NCBI RefSeq assembly: GCF_900167025.1
Contig: NZ_FUXC01000010.1
Coordinates: forward strand, 49,976-113,975
Source: Treponema berlinense
GTDB taxonomy: Bacteria; Spirochaetota; Spirochaetia; Treponematales; Treponemataceae
Length of the DNA: 64,000 nt
Direction of reading: 5' to 3'
Part shown: positions 53,476 to 62,343 of the stretch, one piece after another
Numbering within the stretch: the stretch's first letter is position 1
How the letters are laid out: each line of letters begins with the position of its first letter
The notes under the pieces: model-generated
The model's input: only the letters and a program-made list of their open reading frames with translations
Told to the model about the DNA's origin: nothing
The model's database searches: none
Position numbers and translations under genes: made by a program

Positions 53476-53502
53476 ATAATACCTCTATGGGGTATGTGTC
53501 AA
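53476..53502 (-). promoter_or_regulatory. Promoter of csoR-copA
   Basis: On the minus strand a perfect TTGACA and TATTAT are separated by only 15 bases, and the CsoR operator fills the spacer. A short spacer makes the promoter weak or dependent on DNA geometry. Confidence 0.65.
53479..53495. promoter_or_regulatory. CsoR operator
   Basis: ATACCTCTATGGGGTAT is an imperfect palindrome matching the known form ATACCC-N-GGGTAT of CsoR boxes. It lies between the -35 and -10 boxes of csoR. Confidence 0.75.
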
Positions 53503-53546
53503 TAGGCTTGTCCTAAAAAACTGTATCTAAGAAATCGCAATGTTGT

Positions 53547-53552
53547 TATATT
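53547..53552 (+). promoter_or_regulatory. Possible -10 box directly before the first M16 gene
   Basis: TATATT ends six bases before the ATG at 53559. No ribosome-binding site is present, and the -35 region is unclear. Confidence 0.4.
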
Positions 53553-53558
53553 GAATAT

Positions 53559-55028
53559 ATGACTCGAAAATTTTTTAAGTTTTTTTTAACGACTGTTTTT
53601 TTGTGCGGCGCGGTTTTTGTTTTGCCTGCCCAAAAAACTTCTGTTCCGTCACTTTTTAAGTATAAGCTCGAAAACGGACTTGAACTTTTTGTAATGGAAA
53701 ATGATTCTGCTCCGCTTGTTTACATCGAAATTGCCGTAAAAGCCGGAGCCGTTACCCAGACACCGGAAAATGCGGGACTTTTTCATCTTTACGAGCACAT
53801 GATGTTCAAGGGAAATGCAAAATATGCAAATCAAAAGGAAGCGTATGCCGCTTTGAACAAAATGGGTGTTTCTGAGTGGAATGGAACGACTTCGATTGAC
53901 CGCGTAAATTATTTTTTTACGGTGCCGTCGGGACTTTTAAAAGACGGACTTGAATACTGGTCTTACGCAATCCGCACTCCGCTCCTTGACGAAAAAGAGC
54001 TCGAAAACGAAAAATCTGTTGTTTTGTCGGAAATCGAGGGCGGAATGAGCGAGCCGGGAAGAATTTTTGGCGCAGGGGTTTTTAAAAATCTTTTTTTTGA
54101 ATGTCCCTGGAAAACCGACACTTCCGGCGATCCAAAAATCATAAAGAATGCGACTGCGGAAAGCCTTAAAAAAATTCAGGAAGAATATTATGTTCCTGCA
54201 AACACCGCTCTTTTTGTCGGAGGCGATGTAAAGCACGAGGCAGTTTATTCCCTCGTAAAAGAAATTTACGGTGACTGGCAGAACGGAAAAAATGCCCAGA
54301 CTGGAAAGAAAATCGAAACTTCGTCAAAAACTCCATTTTCGGCTACAAAAAAACTTGTCTTCGCCGATCCACAAAATTCAAAGGGAATAAGCAGGCTTGT
54401 TTTTTATCTTCGCGGACCTGACGCCCAGAGCGACGAAAATGACACTTATGCGGCAGATGTCTGGTCATATCTTCTTTCAAATCCGTCTGGAAATTTTATT
54501 TCCAAGGCAATACAGAATAAAGAATTGAATATTCCCGATGCGGATTATATCGGCGGCTCGTATTCGACAATGCGGGCGAGCGGAATTATAAGTTTTTCTG
54601 CGGCTTTTATGAATGATGAAAAAATTTCACCGCAAAAAAGGGCACAGCTTATTCTTGACTACTGGAACACGCAGGCAGTGGACGATATGCTCAAAAGCGG
54701 AACTGGATACGACGAAAAAGACATAAAAAGCGTAAAAGGCAGGCTTGAAGACAGCCGGACCTATTCAATGGAAACCGCCTCTCTTTTTTTACGGGGCTTT
54801 TCTTCGGAATGGGCTTCTTCTGGTGCGGATTATGCTCTTTCTTATGACGAAAATATTTTAAAAGTTGAAAATAAAGATGTCCGCTCTTTTGTTGAAAAAT
54901 ATATAAAAGATAAAAAAGGGCTTGCCGTTCTTTTTGTAAATCCGGAATATTACAGGGAAAATAAAAAAGAATTTGAAAAAGACGGCTGGCAGGAACTTAA
55001 TGCAGAAAATGCCCGCTGGTGGAAATAA
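53559..55028 (+). CDS. M16 zinc metalloprotease, catalytic subunit
   Basis: The 489-residue protein has a signal peptide (ends near VLPAQ). The inverted zinc motif HLYEH is present near residue 74, with the third ligand in the following ENEKSVVLSEIEGG. The domain pair is that of half-size M16B proteases, which work as dimers. The following gene encodes a related protein without the motif, so the active enzyme is probably a heterodimer in the periplasm. Substrates are unknown. Confidence 0.9.
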   Translation: MTRKFFKFFLTTVFLCGAVFVLPAQKTSVPSLFKYKLENGLELFVMENDSAPLVYIEIAVKAGAVTQTPENAGLFHLYEHMMFKGNAKYANQKEAYAALNKMGVSEWNGTTSIDRVNYFFTVPSGLLKDGLEYWSYAIRTPLLDEKELENEKSVVLSEIEGGMSEPGRIFGAGVFKNLFFECPWKTDTSGDPKIIKNATAESLKKIQEEYYVPANTALFVGGDVKHEAVYSLVKEIYGDWQNGKNAQTGKKIETSSKTPFSATKKLVFADPQNSKGISRLVFYLRGPDAQSDENDTYAADVWSYLLSNPSGNFISKAIQNKELNIPDADYIGGSYSTMRASGIISFSAAFMNDEKISPQKRAQLILDYWNTQAVDDMLKSGTGYDEKDIKSVKGRLEDSRTYSMETASLFLRGFSSEWASSGADYALSYDENILKVENKDVRSFVEKYIKDKKGLAVLFVNPEYYRENKKEFEKDGWQELNAENARWWK

Positions 55029-55064
55029 AATCCGCTCTAAAAAGGCATTTTTCGGAGGAAAATT

Positions 55065-56408
55065 ATGAAGATTATAAAAAAAGCATTTTTTGTTTTGTTT
55101 ACGGCAGGAATATTTTTTCTTGCGGGCTGCGCCTCGTCTCCAAAAAACGAAAAAGACGCTTATTATGAAGAAAATGTAAAAGATTTTTCGAAATACGAAT
55201 TAAAAAACGGAATTCCGGTGATTTTTAAAAAGACGAACGGCGGACAGGTTTTTGTTTTGCGCACTGTTTTTGAAGGCGGAACTCCGCTTGTAAGTCCAAA
55301 AATGGCAGGAATTGAAGGTCTTACCCTTGAGCTTATGTTCCACGGAAGCAAAAATTTTTCGTACGAAGATATTCAAAACATGCAGTACGGAATTTCTTTT
55401 TCGATGAACAGTTCGAGCGGACGAGATTACAGTGTCGCCGGAATAAAATGCCTTCAAAAAGACCTTGATGCCGTCCTTGAAATCTATGCCGATTCAATAA
55501 ATTCGCCGGCTTTTTTAGAAAATGATTTTAAGCAGATGATGCTTAACGAAGAGGATTCTTTTGTGCGCTCAAAATCAGATCCGAGCGGCCAGCTTGGAAT
55601 TGAACTTGAAAAAACGGCGTTTGGAAAAACCGCCTATGCAAGTTCAACTTCTGTAACCGAAGAGTCGTTAAGACTTATTACTTTGGACGAAATAAAAAAT
55701 CACCATAAAAAACTTTTGGATGCGAAAAGAATAAAATTTGTCGTTGTTGCAAATATGGACTTGGACGGACAGAAAAAACTGGTCGAAAAGCTCAATTCTT
55801 ATTTTGGAGCGATTCAAAAAGGAAGCTACAAAGCTCCGGAAGTTGGAGAAATTTTTGTCGAAGGCGAAGATATTTTCCTAAAAAATGAGCAGGCTGGAAC
55901 TTCTGGCTATTCAATCGGATTTTTTAACTGTCCAGAGCGATATGATTCGGATTATGTGCCTTTTGCGATTTCTCTTATGTATTTGGATGATATATTTTTT
56001 GATCAGGTGCGCGAAAAAGCCGGGGCAGTTTACTCAATTGGAACTGGTGTTCTTGGCGGAAAGCAGATGCTCGGAGCGATAAGCGCCTACAAAATAAGCG
56101 ATACGGAAAATATTCATTCATTGATTTATAAGGCGATTGAAAGTTTTCCGGACGAAAAACAAGTTGAGGAAAAACTCGGGCAATACAAAAACAAATACAT
56201 TACGACGTTGTTCGATTCGAGTCAGAGCGGAACTGGAGTTGCTGCAAATATTATTACTTCGCTTGAATATTCTGGAAAACCGGACACGTATTTAAGACGC
56301 TCTTTTCAGGTGCAGAACGTAAGCGCAAAACAGGTTTGTTCTGCATACAAAAAGTACATAGCGCCAGAGTCAAAAAATAAAATCCGCTGGATTACGGTTA
56401 CAAAATAA
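55065..56408 (+). CDS. M16 protease-like protein, non-catalytic partner, lipoprotein
   Basis: The 447-residue protein has a lipoprotein signal (FFLAGC). Its fold pattern follows the catalytic neighbour (GIPVIFKKTNGGQVFVLRTV, AGIEGLTLELMFHGSKNF), but the zinc motif position reads LTLELM, without histidines. It therefore cannot bind zinc and likely completes the substrate chamber of the preceding protein. GGAGGAAAATT lies before the ATG. The spacing is 36 bases. Confidence 0.88.
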   Translation: MKIIKKAFFVLFTAGIFFLAGCASSPKNEKDAYYEENVKDFSKYELKNGIPVIFKKTNGGQVFVLRTVFEGGTPLVSPKMAGIEGLTLELMFHGSKNFSYEDIQNMQYGISFSMNSSSGRDYSVAGIKCLQKDLDAVLEIYADSINSPAFLENDFKQMMLNEEDSFVRSKSDPSGQLGIELEKTAFGKTAYASSTSVTEESLRLITLDEIKNHHKKLLDAKRIKFVVVANMDLDGQKKLVEKLNSYFGAIQKGSYKAPEVGEIFVEGEDIFLKNEQAGTSGYSIGFFNCPERYDSDYVPFAISLMYLDDIFFDQVREKAGAVYSIGTGVLGGKQMLGAISAYKISDTENIHSLIYKAIESFPDEKQVEEKLGQYKNKYITTLFDSSQSGTGVAANIITSLEYSGKPDTYLRRSFQVQNVSAKQVCSAYKKYIAPESKNKIRWITVTK

Positions 56409-56417
56409 AAACGCGTT

Positions 56418-56444
56418 TTGACAAAAAACGGCTTTTTATAGAAT
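56418..56444 (+). promoter_or_regulatory. Possible promoter of purE
   Basis: TTGACA and TAGAAT are separated by 15 bases. GAGGTGA precedes the purE ATG. Confidence 0.5.
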
Positions 56445-56486
56445 TTGTTTTGATTTTAAGGTACGATGAATCCGAGGTGATTTTTT

Positions 56487-56984
56487 ATGAAAGTTGCGAT
56501 TTTTTTTGGCTCTAAATCTGACAAAGATACTATGAAGAAAGCGGCAGACGTTTTAAAAGAATTTGGAATTGAATACAAGGCTTTTATTCTGTCGGCTCAC
56601 CGTGCAGGCGCGCTTTTGCACGAAACTGTAAAAAAAGTTGAAGAAGAAGGTTTTGAAGTGATTATTGCAGGAGCCGGACTTGCGGCAGCTTTGCCAGGCG
56701 TTATTGCAGGAGAAACGACTCTTCCTGTTATTGGAGTTCCGCTCGAATGTGTAAATCCCGGAGTTTCTAACGGTCTTGGCGGAATGGACGCGCTTCTTTC
56801 TATCGTGCAGATGCCTCCGCAAATTCCTGTTGCAACAGTCGGAATAAATTCTGCAAAAAATGCGGCTTACCTTGCGGCAGAAATCCTTTCGATAAAATAT
56901 CCTGAGTTAAAGGAAAAACTCGTGGCTTTCCGCAAAAAGCTTGCGGATGACGCCGCGGCTTCTGGTCTTGACGTTGCATTTTAA
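56487..56984 (+). CDS. purE: PurE, probably the class II AIR carboxylase
   Basis: The 165-residue enzyme works in purine synthesis. IFFGSKSDKDTM and AGAGLAAALPGVIAG are typical of PurE. At the active-site loop it reads SAHRAGALL where class I bacterial enzymes have SAHRTP. Treponema denticola PurE is known to be a class II enzyme that carboxylates AIR with CO2 directly and needs no PurK. No purK is visible here. purM follows beyond a GC-rich gap. Confidence 0.9.
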   Translation: MKVAIFFGSKSDKDTMKKAADVLKEFGIEYKAFILSAHRAGALLHETVKKVEEEGFEVIIAGAGLAAALPGVIAGETTLPVIGVPLECVNPGVSNGLGGMDALLSIVQMPPQIPVATVGINSAKNAAYLAAEILSIKYPELKEKLVAFRKKLADDAAASGLDVAF

Positions 56985-57029
56985 CGCATAATGACACAAG
57001 ACCGAAAAATTGATATGATAAAAAAAGTC

Positions 57030-57115
57030 TTAGCCCGCGGTGGAGCAGCGGCGTTAGCCGGTCCGAAGGACTGAGGGTTACCGAACTGCGCAAGTGCGGT
57101 CGAGAACGAAAAATG
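57030..57115. repeat. GC-rich intergenic element
   Basis: This GC-rich patch (TTAGCCCGCGGTGGAGCAGC, GGTCCGAAGGACTGAGGG, CGCAAGTGCGG) with short hairpins lies between purE and purM. Its beginning resembles the TTAGCCCGTGCCGGAACAAC end of the element at 23918. Confidence 0.55.
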
Positions 57116-57140
57116 TGCTCCAAAATTATTGAGGAAAAAT

Positions 57141-58235
57141 ATGGCGACAATTGACTACAAAGATTCTGGCGTTGATGTTGAAGAAGGTTACAACGCTGTA
57201 AACGAATACAAGGTTCATGCAAAACGTACCCGCATTCCTGGACTTTTGACGGATTTGGGAAGTTTTAACGGAATGTTTGAAATTCCTGCCGGCTTAAAGC
57301 AGCCGGTTGCTGTTTCTGGCACTGACGGTGTAGGCACAAAACTCGACATTGCTTTTCAGATGGGAAAATACGACACTGTTGGAATTGACTGCGTTGCGAT
57401 GAGCGTAAACGACATCTTGTGTTCCGGCGTAAAAACTTCGTTCTTTTTGGACTATGTTGCCTGCGGAAAACTCGATGCAAAGGTTGCCGGACAACTCGTA
57501 AAAGGTGTTGCCGACGGCTGTGTTGATGCTGGATGTGCGCTTTTGGGCGGAGAAACTGCCGAAATGCCTGGATTTTACGACGACGGAAAATACGATCTTG
57601 CCGGTTTTGGCGTAGGTTTTGGCGAAAAAGAAAAGGTTATTACTGGCGACAAAATCGAAGACGGTGATGTTTTGATCGGTCTTTCTTCGACAGGCTGCCA
57701 CTCAAACGGATATTCGCTTGTCCGCAAGCTCGTAAAGGATTTTAACGAGGATTTTAACGGAAAACCGATTGGAGAGACTTTGCTTACTCCAACACGTATT
57801 TATGTTCGTCCAGTTATGGATGCTTTGGAAACATTTGGCGAAAAAATCCACGGAATGGTTCATATTACAGGCGGCGGCTTTTACGAAAATGTTCCTAGAA
57901 TGTACAAAAAAGGCGCAAACCTTGTAAGCGTAATCAAAAAAGACAGCTGGGAAAAACCTGCGATATTTGCGGAGCTTGAGCGCCGCGGTGCGGATCCGGA
58001 AGGCATGTGGGGAACATACAACATGGGAATCGGACTTGTTCTTGCTGTTAAAAAAGAAGATGCTGATGCAATTGTTGAGCATTTTAACAAAAAAGCAGCT
58101 GATTTTGCGACAGATGTTCACAAAAAGCTTGGAATTCCAGATATGAAGGCTTATAAAATCGGCTATGTAAAAGCCGCTGAGCACGATTTGGGAACAGACC
58201 TAAAAGGCTCCCACGAAGCGACAATTCTTGAATAG
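57141..58235 (+). CDS. purM: Phosphoribosylformylglycinamidine cyclo-ligase (AIR synthetase)
   Basis: The 364-residue enzyme closes the imidazole ring to make AIR, the substrate of the PurE encoded just upstream. Motifs are YKDSGVDVEEG, SGTDGVGTKLDIAF, GIDCVAMSVNDILC, LLGGETAEMPGFY and HITGGGFYENVPRM. GAGGAAAA before the ATG at 57141 decides against an in-frame TTG four codons earlier. A terminator follows. Confidence 0.96.
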   Translation: MATIDYKDSGVDVEEGYNAVNEYKVHAKRTRIPGLLTDLGSFNGMFEIPAGLKQPVAVSGTDGVGTKLDIAFQMGKYDTVGIDCVAMSVNDILCSGVKTSFFLDYVACGKLDAKVAGQLVKGVADGCVDAGCALLGGETAEMPGFYDDGKYDLAGFGVGFGEKEKVITGDKIEDGDVLIGLSSTGCHSNGYSLVRKLVKDFNEDFNGKPIGETLLTPTRIYVRPVMDALETFGEKIHGMVHITGGGFYENVPRMYKKGANLVSVIKKDSWEKPAIFAELERRGADPEGMWGTYNMGIGLVLAVKKEDADAIVEHFNKKAADFATDVHKKLGIPDMKAYKIGYVKAAEHDLGTDLKGSHEATILE

Positions 58236-58258
58236 AATTTAAAAATATTTTGTATGAT

Positions 58259-58296
58259 AAAACCGGCTTAAATTGAATTTTTGCCGGTTTTTTTTA
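58259..58296 (+). terminator. Terminator of purM
   Basis: AAACCGGC and GCCGGTTT form an eight-pair stem followed by a T run. Confidence 0.85.
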
Positions 58297-58439
58297 TGTC
58301 CGCACCGTTTTTTTTGCGCAAGGCTGGTGCTCAGTTTTTTTAATTTTTTTGTGCTTGATAAAAAGTCGTTATTCTACTAAAGTTGTTTAAAATTACTTTT
58401 GTTTTTGCTTTTTTTAACTGTTTTTTTTCATTATAAAAA

Positions 58440-58468
58440 TTGAAAATACACACTTTGCACGTTATACT
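58440..58468 (+). promoter_or_regulatory. Promoter of the lipoprotein pair
   Basis: TTGAAA and TATACT are separated by 17 bases. The leader of about 33 bases ends in GGTGGAGG before the ATG at 58508. The AT-rich stretch from 58297 to 58439 shows nothing else. Confidence 0.75.
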
Positions 58469-58507
58469 TTACACTGGTTGTTTTTGATTTTTAAGGTGGA
58501 GGACTTT

Positions 58508-59269
58508 ATGATAAAAAGAATTTTTTCTTGTATTGCGGCAACGCTTTTTTGTGCTTTGCTTTTTTCTTGTGCTGCAAGCGAGACTTCTTCTGTCAGTTTT
58601 TCTGTTCCGGCAGACTTTGCGCGTTCAATCAAAGAGAGCAGTGCAGGAGACTGGACTTTGGATGTAGAGCTGAGCGGAGATTTAAATCTTTTGAAGCCAT
58701 TTTCGATAACAGAGCCTAAAAATGGTTCTGCTGAGCCTGCTGTATTTACGATAGAAGATTTGAAGTCTGGCTCAAAATTCGAAGTGAATGTTAAAATTTT
58801 GAACGGAAATCTTGTAAAATACAAAAATATTCAGCCTTATTCCGTTGAACTTGAGACAGGAGATAATTTTCTTAAAGTTGAACTGGAAAAAATAAGAACA
58901 AATGCAGATATTGCTGGAATCGAGACAAAAGAATTCAGTATCTGTGCAAAAAAAGGTTCAGTCGAATACAATTATTCTGACGGCAATGTTCCAGAATTGA
59001 CTTATGAGAATAAAATAATTGAATTTTCTCTTCTGTGCGAAAAAGAATTCGACTTTGATTCGTATTCTTACAGCTGGTATATGAACGGAAAAGAAGTTGT
59101 TTCTGCAAAAGATAAGCCTTCTTTTGAGTTTAACTTGATGCAGAATGATGATGTTGTTTTGACAGAAAAAGGTGGAGAACAAGAAAACAATAGCCTTACG
59201 TGTTTTATAAGTTCTGGCGAGGAGCTTATAGAAATTGAATACATCTTTGTTTTAAACGAAAACTCTTAA
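58508..59269 (+). CDS. Lipoprotein of unknown function
   Basis: The 253-residue protein has a lipoprotein signal ending in LLFSC. The mature part looks all-beta (SVSFSVPADFARSIKESS, FEVNVKILNGNLVKYKNI, SYSWYMNGKEVVSA), possibly with Ig-like modules; the last resembles PKD/Ig domains. GGTGGAGG before the ATG at 58508 fixes the start. The next gene encodes a much longer lipoprotein with a similar WYLNGE segment, so the two may share a fold and a task at the cell surface. Confidence 0.75.
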   Translation: MIKRIFSCIAATLFCALLFSCAASETSSVSFSVPADFARSIKESSAGDWTLDVELSGDLNLLKPFSITEPKNGSAEPAVFTIEDLKSGSKFEVNVKILNGNLVKYKNIQPYSVELETGDNFLKVELEKIRTNADIAGIETKEFSICAKKGSVEYNYSDGNVPELTYENKIIEFSLLCEKEFDFDSYSYSWYMNGKEVVSAKDKPSFEFNLMQNDDVVLTEKGGEQENNSLTCFISSGEELIEIEYIFVLNENS

Positions 59270-59325
59270 ATCTGCTAAAAATCTGTCAAATTATCTTAAA
59301 AAACTAAATGTTTGGAGAAAAATCT

Positions 59326-62265
59326 ATGAAAATTAAACGCTTTTTACAAGGACTTGCGGCTTTTGCAATAATTGTGCTTTTTGCAGGATGTACGAACATT
59401 CTGGATTCAAAAACTGCTGAAAAATCTAAAGAAAACACTTCTGTTTCAATTAATTTTAATGCAAACGGACGATATATTTCGGCTGGAAGTTTTGAACTAC
59501 ATAGAATAACTTCGTGGAAAGTAATTTTTAAAAGCGATTCTGGCGAAAAAGACATTGAGCTTGCATGGTCTTCTGAAACTTCGGATTCTAGCTCAAATTC
59601 AAGCAGTCCGTCCCTTAATTATAGCGAAGGTGTTCTTAATGCAAAACTGATTCCGACTGGAATATACGATATTACTCTCGAAGGAAGCTATTCTGAAGGA
59701 AACAGCACAGTAGCCGTTAGCGGAACAAAAGAAGATGTTACAGTTTCTTCGGAAACTGCAAAAAATAATATAACAGTGATTGTCGGACTTAAAAAAGACA
59801 GTTCTCTCAGCGGTAGTCTTGAGCTTTATTTTAATACAACCGGTATACCAGATTATGCTTCTGCCTTGCATGTTACACTTAAAAATATTCAAACAGGCAA
59901 TATTGAGTATTCAACTGATAAAAAAAATCTTGTTTTTTCAGCTTCCGGTAACAGCGTATATACTCTTACTGGAAAAGATATTGCTCCAGGCTGGTACAAA
60001 CTTGAGTTTTATCATAGTGACAGTGTAAAAATAGAGATTCCAAGCGACAAAATGATGGTGGAAATTGCTTCTGGAATAAAAACGACAGATTCTGATATAA
60101 AGCTTTCTGGTACGTCCGTAAAAAAATACTATGCGACAAATGACAATTCTGAAAGCTACCAGAAGATGAATGGTCTTTCTGTATCTTCAAGAAAAAATCT
60201 TACGGCGCTTTTGGAAACTTTGACAAAAAACTGGCCTGGCGTGCCGGAAGTTGATATTTTTATGGACAAAGTTCCTGAAATTGACATAAAAACTTTCAAT
60301 GAATTAAAGAAAACACTTGGAAATTCAAAAAATCTTTCGATTTATTTAGGAGAAAGCACCTCGCCAATTATAACTGCTAATTCATCTGATACAAATGCTG
60401 TTAATACCGTTCTTTCGGGCTCTGCTTGGCTTGTTGCAACGGACGACGGAAATAAAAATTTTGAAATAACCGATCTTAGCGTAGGTCAAGAGCAGGCTAA
60501 TTCTATTGATATTACCCTTAAAAACGGAGCATGTCTTGATGTTACCGGCGAGATGCCGTTTTCTGGCAATTTGAATATCTATGCAATAAAAGATAGCGAA
60601 GACGGAACTGTTCAAGACAACTTTGCTTCATATATAGCTACACCTTTCTTTTCGTCGTTCAACAATACTGGTGTAGACAGTTTTTCTCTTCGCGAATATG
60701 CTTCGAAGAAGGTTTCGGAGCACAATACGATAATCAGTGTTCCTAAAGAGGCTGGTGTCGAATTTCGTATAAAACCTGCAAGCATGAAAGGCATAACGGC
60801 AGAGTCAAGCGATAATTTTTCTATTGAGGCGTATTATTCAAGCGGCAGTGATAATAATGTTTATGCTTCTGGCAGTGCTATTCCGTATGAATCTTCTTCT
60901 CTTGAAATTAAACTTAACTACCCTGAAGGCATAGAAATCAAAAACTGTTTATGGTATTTGAACGGAGAGTCTTTTGATGACAGTGTAAGCGAACTTACAG
61001 GATTTGATCCTAAGCAGGCTAGCAGCCTAAACGTTGACGGTAAAAATGTTATAAGCTGCTTTGCGTCTGTTGGAGAAAAACTCTATCTTTGCGAATTTAA
61101 TTTTACTTTTAAGACACCAAGTCGTAGTGCGGCTGTCTGGGGTAGCGAAAAAGGCAATAATTATTCTATGAAGCAGATTTATGATTATACTGATTCAACG
61201 GCCACAGAAAGCATCATAAAAGGAAACTTAACTTCTAAGTATTATTGCTTTGACAAAAATTACAATCTTTGGACTGCGGTTCCTGGAGATGTTTTAACTT
61301 TGAATAAGTACTCGATGAAAGTTTCTACCGGTTCTTATTCTGATACTCCTGATTTAACAAACCAACTTTCAGAAATTACAAGCCTTTCAGATATGTGCTA
61401 TGACTGTGTAAACAGCTATATATATCTGCTTGTGAGTGGAGACGGAGACGCTTCGGGTGGAGACGCTTCGGGTGGAGACGCTTCGGTAGGCGTTTATGCT
61501 GTTTCTACAGGATCTGAGCCTGCTATAGTTGCAAGCACGCAGATTGGTATTTCGACTCTCGAAAATGCCGGAACTTTTACCAATATCGCAGTCAACGGAA
61601 ATGATTTTTATTTTGCAGACAGCTCTTGCAATGTTTATAAAGCAACTGGAACCGTAACTTCTGACACTATTGAGATAGAAACTCCAACTCTTGTAAATAA
61701 TCTTGCTTCGAGTGATATTTTGAAAGACTATGATTCTTCTAAATATGATGGTACCTATGATTCGATTTCGATAACGGATTTGCAGTTTGGAGACGGCCTT
61801 GGATATGGCACTGAGCATGTTTATGCGCTTGTAAAAGAGTCTTCTAGGGGACTTGGTTTTACTCAATCAGATTATTTTTATAGCCGTGGCGCGCTGGTAC
61901 AAATCAATACAACAGATGACTCTACTAATATATTTGGCTGGACATATGCGCAAACAACGCTTAGCTACAATTATTATGGTAATCCTTATACGGATTACTA
62001 TTACATTCCTGACGCAACCGATTTAGCCACTACTGCCTTTTTTGGACCTGAAAAATTCTGCGCTGTTGTTCCAAAAAAGATTGTGGTTGTTGACGATGGA
62101 TTTTATTGGAAGGCAGGAGATACCGGCGACGGAAAAATAAAAAATAAAGACTCCATTGTTGAGTTTGATATTGCAGGCTCAACGCTTACGAGAGGAGCTG
62201 CCAGCATTTCGGCATCGTTTAATATTGGTGCAACTGATTATTATAGTGGAATAGTTGAAAACTAA
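59326..62265 (+). CDS. Large lipoprotein of unknown function, probably surface-exposed
   Basis: The 979-residue protein has a lipoprotein signal ending in VLFAGC. The N-terminal part is beta-rich and Ser/Thr-rich (ITSWKVIFKSDSGEKDIEL, PTGIYDITLEGSY). A middle part contains CLWYLNGESFDDSVSEL, like the smaller neighbour. The C-terminal 350 residues look like a beta-propeller-type repeat region (NYNLWTAVPGDVLTLNKY, ITDLQFGDGLGYGTEHVYAL). A GDASG tandem repeat lies near residue 710. GGAGAAA before the ATG at 59326 fixes the start. No enzyme motif is seen. Confidence 0.75.
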   Translation: MKIKRFLQGLAAFAIIVLFAGCTNILDSKTAEKSKENTSVSINFNANGRYISAGSFELHRITSWKVIFKSDSGEKDIELAWSSETSDSSSNSSSPSLNYSEGVLNAKLIPTGIYDITLEGSYSEGNSTVAVSGTKEDVTVSSETAKNNITVIVGLKKDSSLSGSLELYFNTTGIPDYASALHVTLKNIQTGNIEYSTDKKNLVFSASGNSVYTLTGKDIAPGWYKLEFYHSDSVKIEIPSDKMMVEIASGIKTTDSDIKLSGTSVKKYYATNDNSESYQKMNGLSVSSRKNLTALLETLTKNWPGVPEVDIFMDKVPEIDIKTFNELKKTLGNSKNLSIYLGESTSPIITANSSDTNAVNTVLSGSAWLVATDDGNKNFEITDLSVGQEQANSIDITLKNGACLDVTGEMPFSGNLNIYAIKDSEDGTVQDNFASYIATPFFSSFNNTGVDSFSLREYASKKVSEHNTIISVPKEAGVEFRIKPASMKGITAESSDNFSIEAYYSSGSDNNVYASGSAIPYESSSLEIKLNYPEGIEIKNCLWYLNGESFDDSVSELTGFDPKQASSLNVDGKNVISCFASVGEKLYLCEFNFTFKTPSRSAAVWGSEKGNNYSMKQIYDYTDSTATESIIKGNLTSKYYCFDKNYNLWTAVPGDVLTLNKYSMKVSTGSYSDTPDLTNQLSEITSLSDMCYDCVNSYIYLLVSGDGDASGGDASGGDASVGVYAVSTGSEPAIVASTQIGISTLENAGTFTNIAVNGNDFYFADSSCNVYKATGTVTSDTIEIETPTLVNNLASSDILKDYDSSKYDGTYDSISITDLQFGDGLGYGTEHVYALVKESSRGLGFTQSDYFYSRGALVQINTTDDSTNIFGWTYAQTTLSYNYYGNPYTDYYYIPDATDLATTAFFGPEKFCAVVPKKIVVVDDGFYWKAGDTGDGKIKNKDSIVEFDIAGSTLTRGAASISASFNIGATDYYSGIVEN
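61444..61488 (+). repeat. 15-base tandem repeat in the large lipoprotein gene
   Basis: GGAGACGCTTCGGGT occurs three times without gaps (the last copy ends GGTA), coding for GDASG units. Because 15 is a multiple of three, gain or loss of copies keeps the frame. Confidence 0.95.
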
Positions 62266-62278
62266 AGTTTTCTAACAA

Positions 62279-62327
62279 CAAGCGGTCTGTTCTTTTGCAT
62301 ATTGCAAGGAGCAGGCCGTTTTTTTTA
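62279..62327 (+). terminator. Terminator of the large lipoprotein gene
   Basis: CGGTCTGTTC and GAGCAGGCCG pair fully (two G-U) around a loop with TTGCA/TGCAA, followed by a T run. Confidence 0.8.
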
Positions 62328-62330
62328 TGA

Positions 62331-62336
62331 TATAAT
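62331..62336 (+). promoter_or_regulatory. -10 box directly before the glycosyltransferase gene
   Basis: A perfect TATAAT ends seven bases before the ATG at 62344 and follows the terminator T run directly. No ribosome-binding site or good -35 box is visible. Confidence 0.5.
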
Positions 62337-62343
62337 TGTTTAT

